Positions 43,323-51,423 of a DNA stretch of 64,000 nucleotides are shown piece by piece (the first letter of the stretch is position 1; each line of letters starts with the position of its first letter). The notes under the pieces were generated by a model that had not been told where the DNA came from, made no database searches, and saw only the letters and a list, made by a program, of their open reading frames with translations. The stretch is from positions 1 to 64,000 of the forward strand of contig CAZKQJ010000013.1 in assembly GCA_964554875.1 (NCBI GenBank). The letters run 5' to 3'. This DNA comes from Marispirochaeta sp964554875. GTDB lineage: Bacteria; Spirochaetota; Spirochaetia; JC444; Marispirochaetaceae. The translations under genes were made by a program, and so were the position numbers.

Positions 43323-44833
43323 TAGCGGACGACGAAAAACTGGAGCGGGAAGCCCTGAAATACATTATCCGCCGGGGTACCGAGGTGGTCGGAAACATCA
43401 TCGAAGCGGCAAACGGCAGGGAAGCCATAGAAATCGCAGAAAGGGAAAAGCCGGATATTGCCTTTCTGGATATAAAAATGCCCGGGATCAACGGAGTTGA
43501 GGCGGCTCGAAGGTTGAAGGAGCTGCTGCCTGCATGCAAAATCGTCTTCTTAACCGCCTTCGATACCTTTGATTATGCCCGGGAGGCCCTGCGCCTGGGG
43601 GCGGAGGATTTCCTGGTCAAACCTGTGGAGGACGAGCGGGTTCTGGAACTCCTGGACATTCTGAGCTGCCGCCTCCAGGAGGAGTCACAGGAAAAAAGAA
43701 TGCTGGACCGGACCCGGGAAACCCTGAGCGGAATGATTGCGTCCCGGGAAACAGAACTGTCCGAGCAGCTGGCGACGGGATTTCTCGATACCCGCAGGCT
43801 TGCCGATTTTATCACCCTGCTGGGAATCGATTCTCCAAGGATGGAACTCGCAGTTCTCAAGCTGGACCTGGGGACTTACCCCATGCGGGTGGACCGTGAG
43901 AAGCACTCGAATGTGCTTCTTACCCGCTGTGAGCAGCTTCTTCGCAGGGAGGCGGAAAAGGCGGGGTTCCATTGTATTCCCGGCAGGCTGGACAGCGAGA
44001 TCCTGATGCTGCTGATTGGTGCTGCAGAGTCGCAGAGCCTTCTTTCTCCGGAGACTGGTGAACGACTGGAACGGGCTGTTCTTGAGCATGCTTCTCTGCG
44101 GGGAAGCCTGAGCATCGAAGGAGGAATCAGGGATTTCTGTGATCTGGAAAGAAAGCTTATCCGCAGAATAGCCGGAGATGACGGCATAACAGAGCACTCC
44201 GTCCTCAGCATTCAGGAGACCCTTCTGCAGCACATCGAAACAGGGGATGAGGCCGAGCTGAACCATGACGTGGGCATGGTTTTCCGCTGGTTCTATTCAT
44301 GGTCTGCTTCCGACGCTGCCCTGGAGAGGCTGGATGAGGTCCTGGCGGTCCTGCGGCATGAACTCGCCCGGCGCTTTCCCGGCCTTAAGCTGCCTCCCTG
44401 TGCCAGACGCGTAATGCGGGAGATTCCGGAAGGGGAGCGGGAGAACGCCCTGCGGGAGATGCTCCGATGCCTGCTTGAGGTGGTGAGACAGCAAACCGGA
44501 AGCGAACACCCGGCTGTGCGTCTTGCCGCGGATGTAATGAGACGCAGGTTCCGGGAGGATCTTTCGGTGGAAGCCATCGCCGAGGAGGCGGGACAGTCTC
44601 CGTCTCATCTTTCCCGGCTTTTTCGGCAGGAATTAGGTATGAGCATCCTGGATTTTCTGACCCGCCGTAGAATGGACGAGGCAAAGAGGCTGCTCCTCGG
44701 CGACCCCGACAGAAACATCGGCCAGATTGCCGAAGCTGCGGGATACCGGGATCCCAACTATTTTTCCCGGGTCTTCCGACGTGAAACGGGTTTGAGCCCC
44801 AGGGAGTACCGTCTGTCAGGGAAGATCGGATAG
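43307..44833 (+). CDS. YesN-like response regulator with AraC-type DNA-binding domain
   Basis: A 508-residue regulator. N-terminal receiver with acidic pair ADDEK and phosphoacceptor Asp55 (AFLDIKMPG); a ~280-residue middle region typical of YesN proteins; C-terminal AraC/XylS domain with two helix-turn-helices (LSVEAIAEEAGQSPSHLSRL and QIAEAAGYRDPNYFSRVF). It overlaps the kinase gene by 16 nt. Candidate target sites lie in the gap before dctP. Confidence 0.93.
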   Translation: MFTLLIADDEKLEREALKYIIRRGTEVVGNIIEAANGREAIEIAEREKPDIAFLDIKMPGINGVEAARRLKELLPACKIVFLTAFDTFDYAREALRLGAEDFLVKPVEDERVLELLDILSCRLQEESQEKRMLDRTRETLSGMIASRETELSEQLATGFLDTRRLADFITLLGIDSPRMELAVLKLDLGTYPMRVDREKHSNVLLTRCEQLLRREAEKAGFHCIPGRLDSEILMLLIGAAESQSLLSPETGERLERAVLEHASLRGSLSIEGGIRDFCDLERKLIRRIAGDDGITEHSVLSIQETLLQHIETGDEAELNHDVGMVFRWFYSWSASDAALERLDEVLAVLRHELARRFPGLKLPPCARRVMREIPEGERENALREMLRCLLEVVRQQTGSEHPAVRLAADVMRRRFREDLSVEAIAEEAGQSPSHLSRLFRQELGMSILDFLTRRRMDEAKRLLLGDPDRNIGQIAEAAGYRDPNYFSRVFRRETGLSPREYRLSGKIG

Positions 44834-44861
44834 AAATAATCTGATTGTCCATAAATGATCG

Positions 44862-44884
44862 TATAATCCGGATACCGGATTATA
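44862..44884. promoter_or_regulatory. Palindromic operator candidate before dctP
   Basis: TATAATCCGG, 3 bp, CCGGATTATA: 10-bp perfect arms 29 nt after the yesN stop. TGATTGTC occurs twice around it (44842-44849 and 44934-44941). No T-run follows, so an operator is more likely than a terminator. Confidence 0.5.
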
Positions 44885-44967
44885 AAGAGTACACAGAGAG
44901 GTATTTTCAGAATCGAAATGTCCTTGAATAAGATGATTGTCTTTACCCCGGATTCTCACGGCCCTCC

Positions 44968-44973
44968 TATAAT
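44968..44973 (+). promoter_or_regulatory. -10 box of the dctP promoter
   Basis: Perfect TATAAT with no recognisable -35 (ACCCCG at that spacing). TGATTGTC ends 4 bp upstream of the -35 position. This is the layout of an activator-dependent promoter and suits control by the adjacent AraC-type regulator. Confidence 0.5.
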
Positions 44974-45007
44974 GAATGGAGAAACCCATTTTTTTCAGGA
45001 GGTTAAC

Positions 45008-46018
45008 ATGAAAAAGAACCTGGTTTTAGTTCTGATCGTACTCGTTGCCGCGGCGGGGGCCCTGTTTGCCCGCGGAGGGCAGGATGGTTCTGAAGGGGCT
45101 GCGTCAGCCCAGAAACCGATCGTACTGCGTCTGGCCGAAACCCACGCAGCGGATTATCCCACAACCAAAGGGGATTTCTACTTCGCGGACCTGGTAAAAG
45201 AACGCACCAATGGACGTATTACCATCGAGGTCTATCCGTCATCCCAGCTGGGAGAGGAAAAACCGGTTATCGAACAGGTCCAGTTCGGGGCCATCGATTT
45301 TACACGGGTCAGCATTTCTCCCCTGTCGGCGTTCTCGCCTAACTTCGACGCCCTTCAGATGCCCTACCTGTACCGGAACGAAGAGCACATGTGGAAGGTA
45401 CTGAAGAGCGATATCGGCAGGGAGTTTCTGGAGAGCCTTGAACCCGCCAACTTTGTCGGCCTGGGCTGGTTTGAATCCGGAGCCCGCAGTTTCTACAATT
45501 CCAAACGGGAAGTAAAGACTCCTGCAGACCTGAAAGGAATGAAGATCCGGGTCCAGCAGGCCGACATCATGGTGAACATGGTTAACGCCCTGGGCGCCGT
45601 TGCCACTCCCATGCCCTTCGGCGAGGTCTATTCCGGCCTTCAGACCGGTGTTATAGACGGTGCAGAAAACAACTGGCCCAGCTACTATTCCACCAGCCAT
45701 TACGAGGTGGCCAAGTACTTTACCCTGGATGCACATACCCGTGTTCCGGAGATTATCATCGCCAGTAAAATCAGCATGGATAAGCTCTCCGCGGAGGACC
45801 AGGAGATCATCCGGAAGGCAGCCTGGGATTCCATGGATTACCAGCGCCAGCAGTGGGCGGACTATGTAAAGGTCGCGGAAGAGAAAATCCGGGCAGCCGG
45901 TAATGTTATTACCGAGATCAAGGACAACTCTGCCTGGCAGGCTGCCATGCAACCCATGTATAATGCCCTGAGCCCCGAGCTGCAGGAAGTGGTCAGGAAG
46001 ATCCGGGCGGTCAAATAA
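45008..46018 (+). CDS. dctP: TRAP transporter substrate-binding protein
   Basis: A 336-residue periplasmic binding protein. Signal peptide MKKNLVLVLIVLVAAAGALF with cleavage after the Ala/Arg region; the family pattern is complete (LRLAETHAADYP, ITIEVYPSSQLGEEKPVIEQ, KTPADLKGMKIRVQQ with the carboxylate-binding Arg, GLQTGVIDGAENN). Related proteins bind sugar acids or dicarboxylates; the ligand is not predictable here. AGGAGG places the start at 45008 rather than 44918. Confidence 0.94.
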   Translation: MKKNLVLVLIVLVAAAGALFARGGQDGSEGAASAQKPIVLRLAETHAADYPTTKGDFYFADLVKERTNGRITIEVYPSSQLGEEKPVIEQVQFGAIDFTRVSISPLSAFSPNFDALQMPYLYRNEEHMWKVLKSDIGREFLESLEPANFVGLGWFESGARSFYNSKREVKTPADLKGMKIRVQQADIMVNMVNALGAVATPMPFGEVYSGLQTGVIDGAENNWPSYYSTSHYEVAKYFTLDAHTRVPEIIIASKISMDKLSAEDQEIIRKAAWDSMDYQRQQWADYVKVAEEKIRAAGNVITEIKDNSAWQAAMQPMYNALSPELQEVVRKIRAVK

Positions 46019-46034
46019 GGCTCCCAGGAACAGT

Positions 46035-46101
46035 GAACGGAACAGCTTCGTCCTGCCTCTCTTATGGGGGGCGGGGCGAAGATTTTTCCGGTTTTCCGTT
46101 C
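46035..46101 (+). terminator. Intercistronic terminator-like hairpin between dctP and dctQ
   Basis: CTTCGTCCTGCC (46046-46057) pairs along its whole length with GGCGGGGCGAAG (46070-46081), counting two G-U pairs, and ATTTTTCC follows at once. An outer pair GAACGGAA (46035-46042) with TTCCGTTC (46094-46101) can form an alternative enclosing stem. Partial termination would yield more DctP than DctQM, as often needed in TRAP systems. Confidence 0.65.
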
Positions 46102-46142
46102 CGTCTTCCGGGAGCAGAGTTACAGGTTTTTCAGGAGGGAAA

Positions 46143-46691
46143 ATGCTGCAAGGTATTGTAAGGTTTTTTAACCTTCTTCACGTACTTCTGGTGGTTTTCG
46201 CCAAGATTCTGCTGGTAGTAATGGTCCTGTCCATATTTGCCAATGTTGTACTCCGTTACGGATTCAGTTCCGGACTGCAGTGGTCGGAAGAACTCGGTCT
46301 GTTGATGGCGGTCTGGTTCAGTTTTATCGCCATGGTACTGGGGGTCAAACAGAATCTCCATATTCATATAACCCTGCTCCCGGAAAACAAGCTTCCACCT
46401 CTTGTGGACAAGATTCTGAGAAAAATCAACGATTGTGTGATCATCTTTGTAGGTTTCATTTTTTTGCGCTGGGGTATTCCCCTGGTTGCCTTTACCATGC
46501 GCTCCATTCTGCCGGCCTCCCACGTGCCCGCAGGCTGGCTTTACATGATCATGCCGGTATGCGCGGTATTTCTTATGTATGAAGGTCTGACGGATCTTCT
46601 GGGTATCGATACCGACGACAAAGCGGTGGATGGTTATCTGCTCGGGACCGTCTCCCTGGGAAGGATCCTGAAGGGGGGTAAAAATGGGTGA
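46143..46691 (+). CDS. dctQ: TRAP transporter small membrane subunit
   Basis: A 182-residue four-helix DctQ protein. Family marks: NVVLRYGFSSGLQWSEELGL (about residues 36-55) and a HIHITLL segment after helix 2. It binds DctM to form the permease core. Shine-Dalgarno AGGAGGG precedes the ATG. The 3-prime end overlaps dctM by 8 nt. Confidence 0.92.
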   Translation: MLQGIVRFFNLLHVLLVVFAKILLVVMVLSIFANVVLRYGFSSGLQWSEELGLLMAVWFSFIAMVLGVKQNLHIHITLLPENKLPPLVDKILRKINDCVIIFVGFIFLRWGIPLVAFTMRSILPASHVPAGWLYMIMPVCAVFLMYEGLTDLLGIDTDDKAVDGYLLGTVSLGRILKGGKNG

Positions 46692-47994
46692 TACCAGTGT
46701 CGCCATCGGCCTTTTGCTGGGGATTTTCGGCGTTCTCCTGGTTCTTCGGGTCTCGATTACCTTTACCCTGGCCTGCGCATCCATAATAACCGCCCTTTAT
46801 CTGAATATTCCTTTAATGGCGATTATCCAGCGCATGGTTCAGGGGGTAAACTCCTTTTCCCTGCTGGCAATTCCCTTTTTTATACTGGCAGGAGAGATCA
46901 TGGGCCAGGGGGGAATCTCCCGCAGGCTGATCCAGTTTTCAAACCTGCTGATCGGCCGTCTCCGGGGCGGACTGGCCCAGGTCAACGTGCTGGCGAGCAT
47001 GTTCTTCGGGGGGATTTCCGGTTCCGCCGTGGCGGATGTCTCGTCCATTGGAACAATCATGATTCCAATGATGAAGCAGAAGGGCTACGATGCCGACTAC
47101 TCCACGGCGGTTACCGTTACCAGCGCCTGCCAGGGGATTATCATTCCCCCCAGCCATAACATGATTATCTACAGTCTTGCCGCAGGGGGAGTCTCCATTG
47201 GACGGCTCTTTCTGGGGGGCTTCATACCCGGGGTACTCCTGGGGATTGCCCTGATGATTATCAGCTGGATTATCGCAGTCAAACGGAATTATCCCAAGGA
47301 GGAGAGATACTCCCTGAAAGAGGCCCTGATAATTACAAAGGACGCCCTTCTCGGACTCCTGACGGCGGTAATCATTATAGGGGGGGTAATCAGCGGGGTA
47401 TTTACCGCCACCGAATCAGCGGCCATAGCGGTTGTATACGCCTTTATCATTACCTTTTTTGTTTACAAGGAGATCAAGCTCTCGGAGTTTGGGCGGATCC
47501 TCTATTCCTCCTTGAAGACGCTGGCGATGGTTATGAGTCTTATTGCCGCTGCCAGCGCCTTCGGTTACCTGATGGCATACCTGAGGATACCCGCCAAGGC
47601 GACGGAGGCCCTGCTGGGGATTACTCACAACAAAATAGCCCTGCTCCTGCTGATCAACCTGCTCTTGCTGCTCCTGGGGATGATCATGGATATGGCCCCG
47701 CTGATCCTGATTACAACCCCGATTCTGTATCCCGTTGTAGTGGGTGCCCTGGGGATGAATCCGGTCCACTTCGGAATCATGCTCATGCTGAACCTTGGAA
47801 TCGGTCTCTGCACACCCCCGGTTGGTTCCGCCCTCTTCGTAGGCTGTGCCGTGGGCCGGGTCTCCATGGAAGAAGCTACCAAAGCGATGCTGCCTTTTTA
47901 TATTATGATGATTATCGTCCTGCTGATGGTCACCTTTCTGCCGGACCTGGTCATGCTTGTTCCCAATGCGCTGATGCCCATGACGGAGGGTTAA
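46684..47994 (+). CDS. dctM: TRAP transporter large permease subunit
   Basis: A 436-residue DctM-type permease with about 12 helices, which drives sodium-coupled uptake with DctP and DctQ. IPFFILAGEIMGQGGISRR, FFGGISGSAVADVSSIG and IPPSHNMIIYS are diagnostic; LNLGIGLCTPPVGSALFVG is the second repeat's equivalent. Length is normal. Start overlaps dctQ. Confidence 0.95.
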   Translation: MGDTSVAIGLLLGIFGVLLVLRVSITFTLACASIITALYLNIPLMAIIQRMVQGVNSFSLLAIPFFILAGEIMGQGGISRRLIQFSNLLIGRLRGGLAQVNVLASMFFGGISGSAVADVSSIGTIMIPMMKQKGYDADYSTAVTVTSACQGIIIPPSHNMIIYSLAAGGVSIGRLFLGGFIPGVLLGIALMIISWIIAVKRNYPKEERYSLKEALIITKDALLGLLTAVIIIGGVISGVFTATESAAIAVVYAFIITFFVYKEIKLSEFGRILYSSLKTLAMVMSLIAAASAFGYLMAYLRIPAKATEALLGITHNKIALLLLINLLLLLLGMIMDMAPLILITTPILYPVVVGALGMNPVHFGIMLMLNLGIGLCTPPVGSALFVGCAVGRVSMEEATKAMLPFYIMMIIVLLMVTFLPDLVMLVPNALMPMTEG

Positions 47995-48023
47995 GTCCCG
48001 CCGTCGTTAATGGGGGGCAGTGT

Positions 48024-49268
48024 TTACAATTTGAGGGTCGCCAGGTAATCCTCCACCGTTTCAGCCCTGCGGATCAGCTCCACCGATCCGTTTTCTTTAA
48101 GGAGCAGTTCCGCGGAACGAAGCTTGGCGTTGTAGTTGAAACCCATGGCATGGCCGTGGGCCCCGGTGTTGTGGATGGCCAGAACGTCTCCGATCTCCAC
48201 CTCCGGGATTTTCCTGTCAATGGCGAACTTGTCGTTGTTTTCGCAGAGACTGCCGGTAATGTCCGCGGTAAGGGTCGCGGGAGCATCCTCTTTTCCGAAC
48301 ACGGTAACATGATGATAGGCACCGTAAAGGGCCGGTCGCATCAGGTTGGCCATGGAGGAGTCGAGGCCGATGAAGGTCTTGTAGGTCTCCTTGCGGTGGA
48401 GCACCTTCGTAACGAGCCAGCCGTAGGGCCCGGTTACCATGCGGCCGCACTCCATGACGATGCGCATACCGTCAAGACCTGCGGCTTCGATGGTCCTTTC
48501 GTAGCGCTTGCGTATTCCCGCTGATACGTATTCCAGGTCCACCGGTTTTTCTTCCGGTCGATAGGGAATCCCGATGCCGCCGCCGAGATTGACGAACTCC
48601 AGCTCGATTCCCAGCTCTTTTTTCAGTTCCACCGCGGTGTCGAAGAGGAGCCCAGCGGTTTCGATAAAATAATCGGGGTTCAGCTCGTTGGATGCCACCA
48701 TGGTGTGCAGGGCAAAGCGCTTTGCTCCCAGGTCCCGGATCTTTTTATAGCCATCGAAGAGCTGGTCACGGGTAAAGCCGTATTTGGCCTCCGTGGGTTT
48801 TCCGATTATGTCGTTACCGCTCTTTAGCTCCCCGGGATTGTAGCGGAAGCAGATCAGCTCCGGGATTCCGGCGTTTTCCTGCAGATAGTCGATGTGGGAG
48901 ATGTCGTCCAGGTTGATAACCGCGCCCAGTTCCTTCGCCTTGACGTACTCCGTCGCCGGGGTATCGTTGGAGGTAAACATGACCTCCTCCCCGCTTATTC
49001 CCGCCATCTGGGAGAGAACCAGCTCAGGCAGAGATGAGCAGTCCGTTCCCATGCCTTCTTCCTTGAGGATCTCTATGATCCGGGGATTCGGCAGCGCCTT
49101 GACGGCGAAGTAGTTCTTGAAGCCCCCGGGGACCCAGTCGAAGGCTCTGTAGAACCTGCGGGCGTTCTCCCGGATGGCCTTTTCGTCGTAGATGTGAAAA
49201 GGGGTGGGGTAGCTATCGATAATTTTGTCAATCTGTTCTTTCGTAAAAGGTACACTCTGATTACTCAT
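48024..49268 (-). CDS. lysA: Diaminopimelate decarboxylase
   Basis: A 414-residue fold-type III PLP decarboxylase, the last step of lysine synthesis. The PLP lysine is in YFAVKALPNP (about residue 55). EFVNLGGGIGIPY (glycine loop), MECGRMVTGPYG and the C-terminal GDVLAIHNTGAHGHAMG are family marks. Some close relatives act on ornithine or arginine, but the overall pattern fits LysA. Convergent with dctM, 29 bp apart. It could serve the same lysine branch as lysC. Confidence 0.88.
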   Translation of the reverse strand: MSNQSVPFTKEQIDKIIDSYPTPFHIYDEKAIRENARRFYRAFDWVPGGFKNYFAVKALPNPRIIEILKEEGMGTDCSSLPELVLSQMAGISGEEVMFTSNDTPATEYVKAKELGAVINLDDISHIDYLQENAGIPELICFRYNPGELKSGNDIIGKPTEAKYGFTRDQLFDGYKKIRDLGAKRFALHTMVASNELNPDYFIETAGLLFDTAVELKKELGIELEFVNLGGGIGIPYRPEEKPVDLEYVSAGIRKRYERTIEAAGLDGMRIVMECGRMVTGPYGWLVTKVLHRKETYKTFIGLDSSMANLMRPALYGAYHHVTVFGKEDAPATLTADITGSLCENNDKFAIDRKIPEVEIGDVLAIHNTGAHGHAMGFNYNAKLRSAELLLKENGSVELIRRAETVEDYLATLKL

Positions 49269-49328
49269 GAAAATCCGTCCTTGTCGTTATTTCTGACTGT
49301 TAAACAGTACGAATGCCCGATGTAATGG

Positions 49329-50240
49329 TCAAGCGGCAGCCGGTTTGGGCTTGAGCCGCGGGTTTGATCCTATTCTGACCGCGCTGATTACCACCACGCC
49401 GCTTATGATCTGGACCGGGGAGAGGGACTCGGCGAGGATCATCCAGCCGAGAAACGCGGTAACCACGGGTATCAGGTTGATAAACAGGGAGGCCCTGGCG
49501 GCGGGTACGTTCCTCTGGCCGTAGTTGTAGAGGCCGAAACCCCCGAAGGTGACAAAAACCCCCAGAAAGAGGACCGATACAATTACCGGGCCTGTCCAGA
49601 CCTCCCGGGGAAGAACCGGCAGCCCTGCGGCGGCGGGAAGAAAAAAGAAGAATCCCGCCAGAATCTGGTAGCCCGTCAGGGACCAGGTGCTGTAGCGTCC
49701 TGACAGATGCTTTACGAGGATGAAATTCCCTGCCGCCATTACCATGGCCAGAAACTCCAGGGTGTTTCCCAGCAGGGGATTCACCGCGGAACCGGCGGAG
49801 TCCTCATTTCCCCCCAGAGTAAGCCCCACAACCCCGGCGACACTCAGGGCCAGGGCTAACCATTGCCGTGAACTCATGGGTTCCTTTAAGAAGAACATGG
49901 CCCCCAGGGCAACCAGAATCGGAACAATGGAGGAGATTATTCCCGCCTGGCTGGCGGTGGTCAGGGTAAGGGCGGTGGACTCGCAAAGAAAATAGAGGCA
50001 GGGCTGCAGCAGCACCATGGGAAGCAGATAGTAGAGGTCCCGGGTCTGGAAACCCGGACTGATGAAGATACGGTAAAAGGGCAGCAGGATGAGCAGGGTT
50101 ATGGCCATCCTGAGCCAGACAACCAGCCCCGGAGGAATTACCGCAACGGCAATACGCATGGCGATAAATGAGCCTGCCCACAGTAAAACCGCCCCGGTAA
50201 GGGCAAGGTAGGGCAGGGATGTGGATACCTTTGTGTTCAT
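49329..50240 (-). CDS. EamA/DMT-family transporter
   Basis: A 303-residue membrane protein with ten helices in two EamA repeats (ALTGAVLLWAGSFIAMRIA for the first, VSVLFLGVFVTFGGFGLYNY in the second). Such proteins export amino acids or drugs. ATG 50240 begins just before the first helix; a longer frame to 50354 overlaps the AraC gene and adds a charged stretch. Next to an AraC-type regulator that may control it. Confidence 0.88.
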   Translation of the reverse strand: MNTKVSTSLPYLALTGAVLLWAGSFIAMRIAVAVIPPGLVVWLRMAITLLILLPFYRIFISPGFQTRDLYYLLPMVLLQPCLYFLCESTALTLTTASQAGIISSIVPILVALGAMFFLKEPMSSRQWLALALSVAGVVGLTLGGNEDSAGSAVNPLLGNTLEFLAMVMAAGNFILVKHLSGRYSTWSLTGYQILAGFFFFLPAAAGLPVLPREVWTGPVIVSVLFLGVFVTFGGFGLYNYGQRNVPAARASLFINLIPVVTAFLGWMILAESLSPVQIISGVVVISAVRIGSNPRLKPKPAAA

Positions 50241-50301
50241 GAGCCTACTATAGCAAAAAAGATTCTTTTGGGCTTGGAAAATATTGCTGTGCTCTTGCGC
50301 T

Positions 50302-51141
50302 TTAATCCCGGGTTCCCTTCCGGTAGGCCGAGGGAGAGATTCCCGTGTAGGCACGGAAGGTATTTGAAAAATGGCTCTGGTCGTAGAACCCCAGGGAAAG
50401 GGCGGTATCTGTCAGGGAACTGCCCGATCTGAGCAGCCTCTTTGCCATGCCGATTCTCTGCTGGGTACGGTAGACATGGGGGGATAGGCCGTAGGCCTTT
50501 TTGAAGGAACGGATAAAATGATAGGGACTCATGCCCGCTTCCGAAGCAATTCCGGCAAGGCTGAGTTTCTCTTCAAGGTCCCCCCGCAGGAGTTCCGCAC
50601 CACGCTTCAGGCCGGGATGTTCCACAAAGGGAGGCAGGCGCAGCGCTTTTCTGCGTTCGGCTCTCGGCAGGAGAAGAGCGGTCAGCTCATAGAGGAGTTC
50701 CTCTTTACCAAGAGGACTGATCCTGTCGGTAATACCGCAGTAGGCCCGGATAAGACGGGATTGCTCCAGAGGGGAGGCCGCAAAGGTAAGTGGAAACTCC
50801 GGAGGACTCGGGGTTCCCTCCTCAATCTCCTCCGCCAAAGAGCAGAACCGCTCTGCGTTGATGGAGAGCATCCGGTAGCTCACCCGGGAGCCGGATACGG
50901 GGACACCGGAATGGACCTGCCCCGGATTGATAACAAAGAAACTGCCCGGCGAAGCCAGACTGTCCTCCCGCTCCGGTCCGTAACAGTAGGTCGCTCCGTT
51001 TTCGATCAGTCCTAGAATGTAGTAGGTTTCGTGGGAGTGCTTGGGGAAAACATGGGAACTGGACAGCACGCTCATCACGGCTACCCCAGATTCGTGGTCT
51101 GTATATTTGAAATCCACGGAATCCCGTCTGTCTCGAAGCAT
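50302..51141 (-). CDS. AraC-family transcriptional regulator
   Basis: A 279-residue protein. N-terminal cupin-like ligand domain (HVFPKHSHETYYILGLIENG), then the AraC DNA-binding domain (LSLAGIASEAGMSPYHFIRSF and LTDTALSLGFYDQSHFSNTF). Same pattern as regulators that sit beside amino-acid exporters. No clear Shine-Dalgarno before the ATG; a GTG at residue 9 is an alternative. The gap to the EamA start is 61 bp. Confidence 0.88.
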   Translation of the reverse strand: MLRDRRDSVDFKYTDHESGVAVMSVLSSSHVFPKHSHETYYILGLIENGATYCYGPEREDSLASPGSFFVINPGQVHSGVPVSGSRVSYRMLSINAERFCSLAEEIEEGTPSPPEFPLTFAASPLEQSRLIRAYCGITDRISPLGKEELLYELTALLLPRAERRKALRLPPFVEHPGLKRGAELLRGDLEEKLSLAGIASEAGMSPYHFIRSFKKAYGLSPHVYRTQQRIGMAKRLLRSGSSLTDTALSLGFYDQSHFSNTFRAYTGISPSAYRKGTRD

Positions 51142-51194
51142 GGAGGGAGTATATCAGCTTTTTAAGGTTCTTTTAAGAGAAATGTTCAAGTACT

Positions 51195-51335
51195 GTTCCG
51201 AACCGTGGGGATGAACATCGGTCAAAGTATTTTCTGGTAGAGAATTATCTGCTTCTCTATGTCCTTACGATGGGGTTTTCCAAAATACCGGCAGTCCCCG
51301 ATGAGGAGAACGGTTCCATCCCCACGGTTCGGAAC
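51195..51335. mobile_element. 141-bp MITE-like palindromic element
   Basis: Perfect 18-bp terminal inverted repeats: GTTCCGAACCGTGGGGAT (51195-51212) and ATCCCCACGGTTCGGAAC (51318-51335). Smaller nested inverted pairs include CATCGG/CCGATG and TAGAGAA/TTCTCTA, so the whole unit can fold. Flanks both read ACT, a possible 3-bp target duplication. No coding capacity. It fills most of the 282-bp gap between the AraC gene and nfeD; the rest holds TTGACA at 51372-51377 without a good -10. Confidence 0.6.
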
Positions 51336-51423
51336 ACTATGAAATGTTTACATCGGGAAAAGGAATTTTTCTTGACAAACCCCCCCTCCTTGGTACCTTT
51401 TTAGTAAGGCGGTACTGTGCTTA

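Noticed and set aside
44863..44883. Terminator for the yesMN operon
   Set aside because: The palindrome has only a 3-nt centre and no T-run; an operator fits better.
51372..51407. TTGACA with TAGTAA as the nfeD promoter
   Set aside because: The spacer would be 24 bp, too long for sigma-70.
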